From JABJGO01 sp963921245 (GTDB lineage Bacteria > Pseudomonadota > Alphaproteobacteria > Rhodospirillales > Casp-alpha2): 64,000 nt of DNA. The DNA lies in the NCBI GenBank assembly GCA_963921245.4, contig CAWUEY030000001.1, positions 1,674,001 to 1,738,000 on the forward strand, in the 5' to 3' direction. A program made the position numbers and the translations under genes. The notes under the pieces were generated by a model. It saw nothing but the letters and a program-made list of their open reading frames with translations, made no database searches and was not told the origin of the DNA. Position 1 is the stretch's first letter; every line of letters starts with the position of its first letter. Positions 60,327-64,000 of this stretch are shown piece by piece.

Positions 60327-61679
60327 ATGGCTACTCCAACCCGCGCAAAGTATCTGATTATCGGTGCCGGCATTCACGGCATGTCCACTGCCTGGCACCT
60401 GGGCATGCACATGAAGACCAAAGGCCACGAGCCCCGCAACACCGATGAAGCCTGCGATATTCTGATCGTGGATAAAAGTGCGATTGCTTCCGGTGCCAGC
60501 GGCATCGCCTGTGGTGTGGTGCGCAACAACTACTTTCAGCCGGCCATGCGCGAGTTGATGGCGCACAGCGTCTCGGTTTGGGAAACCGATCCGGAGGCCT
60601 TTTCCTACAATCCCGTCGGATACATGCAGATCAGTCATGAAGGCATGCACGAAGATGTGGGCGCTATCTATGAACAGCAAAAAGCTATCGGTTACGAATC
60701 CGAGTTCATCGAAGGTGCCGATGATTGCATGACGTACATGCAGGGTATCTTCCACGACTGGCAGGCCCAGGGCATCACCAGTGTCCTACACGAGAAAAAA
60801 GGCGGCTACGCCAACAACACCAAGGCCATGTATGGCCTGGCGGAAAAGGCAGAGGCCGCCGGTGCCAGGATTATGTCGGGCGTCGAGGTTACCGGATTCC
60901 GGTATTCCGGACGGTCGGTGTCAGCCGTGGAAACCAGCAAGGGTGTCATTGAATGCGAGGAACTGATTATTGGCGCCGGCCCCTGGGCCAAGACGGTTTG
61001 GGACATGATGGATCTGCCCAAAACCATCGACATCAAGGGGGCCGACGGCACCCTACATAAAGATGTCGATATGTGGATTTACTGGAGCCTGCAGGAAGGC
61101 ACACTGGGCGTTGATCCCAACTTCCTGAAAAACAACGAAGGTGGCATGCCGCCGGTAATCCATGTGGATACCGATGCACCGCTGATCTCCGATGAGGACG
61201 GTTCCGTCATTACTGAAGAGCCCTGGGGCATCTACTACAAGCCGGATTTCCATTTCAACGGTGTTCAGGGCGGTGCCATGCCGTTTCCGGTGGAACAGGA
61301 AACCGACAAGGTGGCGGTTGATCCCTATGGACCCGCCAGCCCGGATTTCGTGGTCGGACCCGAATTCGCCCACATGTGGACGTCAGCGCTGGCGCATTGT
61401 CAGAAACGGTTTGAGGGGCATGGTCACCTGTTTGGCAAGGAGCCATCCGGCGGGATCGGCTCGTTCACCCCGGACAGTTTCCCCGTCTTCGACCGGTTCC
61501 GCGAGAACGTCTATTTCATCGCGGACTCGAACCACGGCTTTAAAATGCTGGGCGTCGGTGCCCTGGTGGCCGACGATATCATGGGCAAAGGTGCTGCGCT
61601 GCTGGAACCTTTCCGTTTCTCACGGTTCGCCGAAGGCAAACTTCACCCGGTGTCCAACAGTCCTTATCCCTGGAGCTAG
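60327..61679 (+). CDS. DAO-family FAD-dependent oxidoreductase (sarcosine/dimethylglycine oxidase-like)
   Basis: Start at ATG 60327 (MATPTRAKYLIIGAG), with GAGG upstream; 450 residues. FAD-binding GAGIHGMSTAWHLGMHM, then CDILIVDKSAIASGASGIACGVVRNNYFQPAMRELM. A substrate-domain stretch (VDMWIYWSLQEGTLGVDPNFLKN) and the C-terminal FAD contacts GGIGSFTPDSFPVFDRF and YFIADSNHGFKMLGVGALVADDI complete the fold. Resembles the beta subunit of sarcosine oxidase, single-chain. It would oxidise an N-methyl amine. An insertion after the first helix (KTKGHEPRNTDEA) is unusual. Terminator directly after it. Confidence 0.88.
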   Translation: MATPTRAKYLIIGAGIHGMSTAWHLGMHMKTKGHEPRNTDEACDILIVDKSAIASGASGIACGVVRNNYFQPAMRELMAHSVSVWETDPEAFSYNPVGYMQISHEGMHEDVGAIYEQQKAIGYESEFIEGADDCMTYMQGIFHDWQAQGITSVLHEKKGGYANNTKAMYGLAEKAEAAGARIMSGVEVTGFRYSGRSVSAVETSKGVIECEELIIGAGPWAKTVWDMMDLPKTIDIKGADGTLHKDVDMWIYWSLQEGTLGVDPNFLKNNEGGMPPVIHVDTDAPLISDEDGSVITEEPWGIYYKPDFHFNGVQGGAMPFPVEQETDKVAVDPYGPASPDFVVGPEFAHMWTSALAHCQKRFEGHGHLFGKEPSGGIGSFTPDSFPVFDRFRENVYFIADSNHGFKMLGVGALVADDIMGKGAALLEPFRFSRFAEGKLHPVSNSPYPWS

Positions 61680-61700
61680 CTAGCGATAGCGGCAAACCTC

Positions 61701-61727
61701 AAATCTCCACTTCGGCGGGGATTTTTT
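61701..61727 (+). terminator. Rho-independent terminator after the DAO-family gene
   Basis: AAATCTCC (61701-61708) pairs with GGGGATTT (61717-61724), one T-G wobble, loop of 8 nt, followed by TTTT G. It is 21 bp after the stop. Confidence 0.8.
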
Positions 61728-61736
61728 GTTTATTCC

Positions 61737-62573
61737 TCAGAGTTCTAAGGCGGCGCCGATTTCCACCATATTACGAATGGGCGCGTAATCTTCCGGTTCG
61801 AGAACGGCGGCGCCTTTCAGCAACTGCTGATCGGCAAAGGGCACCAGGGCGGGATCGGCCAGGGCATTGAACAGACCGTCCCGCAGGGCCTGAACCTCGT
61901 CGTTGCTGGCACTACCACGGGTAATAAACGGCAATCCCGGTGCCGCGGGCGTTTCACACAGAATACGCACCCCCTCCAGAACTGACGGGCGATATCGACG
62001 ATAGAGTTCGAGCGTCACACCATCCACGCAGGCACAGTGGGCGTTCCGCGCCCGAACGGCAAGGATACTGCCCTCGTGGGATCCGGTAACCAGCGTGCGG
62101 GCAAAAAAACGATCGCCGCCGGGTTCCAGCACTGCAATGCTCGCACGAAACGCATTGAAACCGGACTGGGAGTCCCGGCTGTTTATGGCGGCATCCAGAT
62201 TTTCCAGGTCGGCAATGCTGTCGATATTGAGATCGTCCCGAACGATAATCTGGCTGCGGTAGTTGGGACCTTCACAACCCGGTGCTTCGTAGATGGGCGT
62301 TGCCACCATGCGCACCGCCTTGCCCAGCAGGTACAGCATCGGAAACCCGCAAGTCTGGGAGAATATTAGATTGGGAGAGCGCCAATGATCCAACAGTGTT
62401 TCGGGCTTTGACAGCGTTTCCGGCGTGAGTGTCACGCCGGCTTCACGCATATGGCGGGCAAGCCCGCGCCACCATATACCCACCGTGTCCTCAACCTCCG
62501 CCAGGGTATACATGGGCAGGGACGCTGATCCTGCAGGAGGCGGATACGGTATGATTTCTGCGCTGTTGGTCAT
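61737..62573 (-). CDS. PhnD-like periplasmic-binding-fold protein lacking a signal peptide
   Basis: 278 residues. MYTLAEVEDTVGIWWRGLARHMREAGV is a PhnD/SsuA-like start, followed by LIFSQTCGFPMLYLLGKAVRMVATPIYEAPGCEG, RSQIIVRDDLNIDSIADL, AAINSRDSQSGFNAF, RTLVTGSHEGSILAVRARNAHCACVDGV and AAPGLPFITRG. These fit a two-lobe substrate-binding protein of phosphonate type. There is no signal peptide or lipobox, so it probably acts in the cytoplasm, perhaps as an enzyme or sensor. It is coupled to the upstream GFA gene by a 4-nt ATGA overlap and no ABC transporter gene is near. Confidence 0.82.
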   Translation of the reverse strand: MTNSAEIIPYPPPAGSASLPMYTLAEVEDTVGIWWRGLARHMREAGVTLTPETLSKPETLLDHWRSPNLIFSQTCGFPMLYLLGKAVRMVATPIYEAPGCEGPNYRSQIIVRDDLNIDSIADLENLDAAINSRDSQSGFNAFRASIAVLEPGGDRFFARTLVTGSHEGSILAVRARNAHCACVDGVTLELYRRYRPSVLEGVRILCETPAAPGLPFITRGSASNDEVQALRDGLFNALADPALVPFADQQLLKGAAVLEPEDYAPIRNMVEIGAALEL

Positions 62574-63052
62574 GACGACCGATCCCCATCCAGCTTGCCC
62601 GCCGACGTGGTTTCGAACCGGGGTAGACCATCATCAGGCAGGTCTAGGAAGTCGGCCAGGTCGCAGGTGTAGATATGCCCACTGGCCTTGAGACCCGATG
62701 GTTGCTCAAGATTCCCGGCGGTTATACTGACCCGGTCGCCACCATGGCGGCACCAGAACAGGCTGGAACCGAAGGTGCGGCATAAGCCGCGTTCGGCCTT
62801 GCCGGAAGAGCGGTACCCGGCAAGGCCTTCCTCGGTTTCAAAAACAAGGGCGTCTGAAGCAACCTGGGTATAGGTGCCCTTGCTGCCGTGGACACGTCGA
62901 CACTGTCCGCAATAGCAGTTTACCACCGCCCGCAAGCCATCCCACGAGGCGGAGCGAACGGAGCCACACAGACATTGTCCCGCTGCGCTGGGTGATTGAC
63001 CATGCCTTTGATCCGTTATGTCGATTTCCCAATTGGTTACGGCTTGTTCCAT
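62570..63052 (-). CDS. GFA-family (glutathione-dependent formaldehyde-activating-like) protein
   Basis: Start taken at ATG 63052 (MEQAVTNWEID); 160 residues. The Gfa zinc pattern is present: GQCLCGSVRSAS, then VNCYCGQCRRVHGSKGTY. The second pair, normally C-x-x-C-G, reads LCRTFGSSLFW, so one zinc-ligand Cys is replaced by Phe. Gfa enzymes form S-hydroxymethylglutathione from formaldehyde; formaldehyde arises from N-methyl oxidation, which fits the region. The missing ligand makes this activity uncertain. Divergent from the coiled-coil genes and overlapping the PhnD-like gene. Confidence 0.8.
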   Translation of the reverse strand: MEQAVTNWEIDITDQRHGQSPSAAGQCLCGSVRSASWDGLRAVVNCYCGQCRRVHGSKGTYTQVASDALVFETEEGLAGYRSSGKAERGLCRTFGSSLFWCRHGGDRVSITAGNLEQPSGLKASGHIYTCDLADFLDLPDDGLPRFETTSAGKLDGDRSS

Positions 63053-63232
63053 TCCATAGTAGCCCCACAGTTTCCAGCAGGACAAACAGATAAAATTTGT
63101 GGATGGAAACAATAGGTCCGCAAATGACACGGTAGCCACGATCATCTTCTATACCAGGGAGACCCGGAAAGACAGGGATGGTCAACGACAGGAAAAATGT
63201 GCTACACTGCGTGGATAGAAGGTATAACCATT

Positions 63233-63574
63233 ATGACCAACCCTGCCTACATTCTTGAGGACGCGGGCTTCACCCGCGACCAGATAAACGCTCTTACCGT
63301 TTACTGGGACGGCAGTGTTGCCACAAAGGAAGATATTGCCAACCTGCGCAGTGAACTAAAGGAAGACATTGCCCACCTTGATGGCAGGATCAAGGACCTG
63401 CGCAGTGAATTGAAAGAGGACATTGCCCACCTTGACGGCAAGATTGACACGACGACCGCAGATCTGCGCGGTGAGATGAAAGAACTGCGCACCGAGCTTC
63501 GCTACATTAAATGGATCGGCGGTGCCATTCTTGTGGGTGTCTTCATCCCGTTGATCAAGGGTTTTATGGGCTAA
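63233..63574 (+). CDS. Coiled-coil protein with C-terminal membrane anchor, copy 1
   Basis: Start at ATG 63233 with AAGG upstream; 113 residues. The first 37 residues are a small head (PAYILEDAGFTRDQINALTV). Two 18-residue units, LRSELKEDIAHLDGRIKD and LRSELKEDIAHLDGKIDT, follow from residue 38 (54-bp repeat 63344-63451), then a third shorter coil (LRGEMKELRTELRYIKW). It ends with a hydrophobic anchor (IGGAILVGVFIPLIKGFMG). The layout resembles small bacterial coiled-coil proteins of the DUF1640 type. Function unknown. Duplicated 553 bp downstream. Confidence 0.75.
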   Translation: MTNPAYILEDAGFTRDQINALTVYWDGSVATKEDIANLRSELKEDIAHLDGRIKDLRSELKEDIAHLDGKIDTTTADLRGEMKELRTELRYIKWIGGAILVGVFIPLIKGFMG

Positions 63575-63785
63575 TTACTGATCGGCAATGCTGGCGTAAA
63601 TCCTCCGGAAGCCGCTGGGCGGCAACATCTTTCAGGGAAAGTGCGAGAGACCGTTGGCAGTGCGTAGTCACTGGCGGCTCATGCCTTGCGAGGCAAAGCG
63701 TTGCCAGCCAGTGGTATTTTCACGGTCAGGGAATTGCCGTTAGGGCAAAATGTGCTACACTGTGTGGACAGAAGGTATAACCATT

Positions 63786-64000
63786 ATGACCAATCCTGCC
63801 TACATTCTTGAGGACGCGGGCTTTACCCGCGACCAGATAAACGCTCTTACCGTTTACTGGGATGGCAGTGTTGCCACAAAGGAAGACATTGCCAACCTGC
63901 GCAGTGAACTAAAGGAAGACATTGCCCACCTTGATGGCAGGATCAAGGATCTGCGCAGTGAGCTGAAAGAGGACATTGCCCACCTTGACGGCAAGATCGA
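63786..64000 (+). CDS. Coiled-coil membrane-anchor protein, copy 2 (3' end cut off)
   Basis: The visible 71 residues are identical to copy 1. At DNA level there are eight differences, all synonymous (AAC/AAT, TTC/TTT, GAC/GAT twice, GAT/GAC, GAA/GAG, TTG/CTG, ATT/ATC). That pattern indicates selection on the protein or recent conversion plus drift. The gene runs off the window. Confidence 0.8.
   Translation, partial: MTNPAYILEDAGFTRDQINALTVYWDGSVATKEDIANLRSELKEDIAHLDGRIKDLRSELKEDIAHLDGKI

Larger units (their letters stand above)
63194..64000. repeat. Direct duplication, about 254 bp or more per copy, period 553 bp
   Basis: 63194-63447 and 63747-64000 match almost base for base, from before the ribosome site (AAAATGTGCTACACTG) into the coding part. 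The second copy continues past the window edge. The 172 bp between the copies hold no gene. Confidence 0.93.

Noticed and set aside
63344..63451. CRISPR-like or minisatellite repeat
   Set aside because: The 54-bp units are in frame, adjoin without spacers and encode a coiled coil.

Overview
The window reads as chromosomal DNA of a free-living, probably marine, alphaproteobacterium (order Rhodospirillales or a relative; this placement is inference). Support comes from a pcm-like/tolC/popZ block, an aroQ-accB-accC-aat operon, a fused ThiS-ThiG protein, a PomAB-like motor pair and many genes for methylated-osmolyte breakdown. No phage, insertion sequence or CRISPR array was seen.

Layout. 1-9 kb: 3' part of clpA, a cupin, a secreted Cys-repeat protein, a DUF482-type acyltransferase, an inositol-phosphatase relative, a hydroxyisobutyrate-dehydrogenase relative, a lipoprotein and motAB. 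9-19 kb: a CHASE2 adenylate/guanylate cyclase, small envelope proteins, a DMT exporter, tRNA-Asn and tRNA-Cys, pcm-like, tolC and popZ. 19-33 kb: a DUF3604 protein, aat-accC-accB-aroQ, thiSG, a large UvrD-type helicase, a DEAD-box helicase, a hydrolase, a gamma carbonic anhydrase and meaB. These are mostly housekeeping.

33-64 kb is the notable part. A long minus-strand run (45.7 to 39.1 kb) encodes a corrinoid protein, a DUF1638 protein, a small 'virulence factor' family protein, a MetV-like Cys-rich protein, MetF, a methyltetrahydrofolate:corrinoid methyltransferase and a RACo-type corrinoid reactivator. A non-pyrrolysine MttB-family methyltransferase lies 12 kb away, divergent from etfBA. 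Between and beside them are a dimethylglycine-dehydrogenase-like flavoprotein fused to a GcvT domain, a second DAO-type flavoprotein, a DmdA-like demethylase, an acyl-CoA dehydrogenase, a PhyH dioxygenase, an ectoine-hydrolase-like M24 enzyme and a GFA protein. Two divergent GlxA/GbdR-type regulators sit at the left border.

Proposed working model (inference): the MttB-family enzyme moves a methyl group from a quaternary amine such as glycine betaine to the corrinoid protein. The MeTr-like enzyme passes it to tetrahydrofolate and MetF with the MetV-like partner oxidises it. RACo repairs inactive Co(II). The flavoproteins oxidise the remaining N-methyl groups and hand electrons to ETF. TGTCG-type repeats recur in the divergent promoter regions and may be the regulators' operators. 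The MttB, MeTr and RACo proteins carry Arg-rich tails, while the corrinoid protein begins with an acidic tail, which suggests an electrostatic docking system.

The right end holds two coiled-coil/membrane-anchor genes in tandem. They differ only by synonymous changes in the part visible. Decayed genes (an AhpD-like pseudogene, another remnant) and several perfect 11-15 bp tandem duplications near gene ends point to ongoing small-scale rearrangement.
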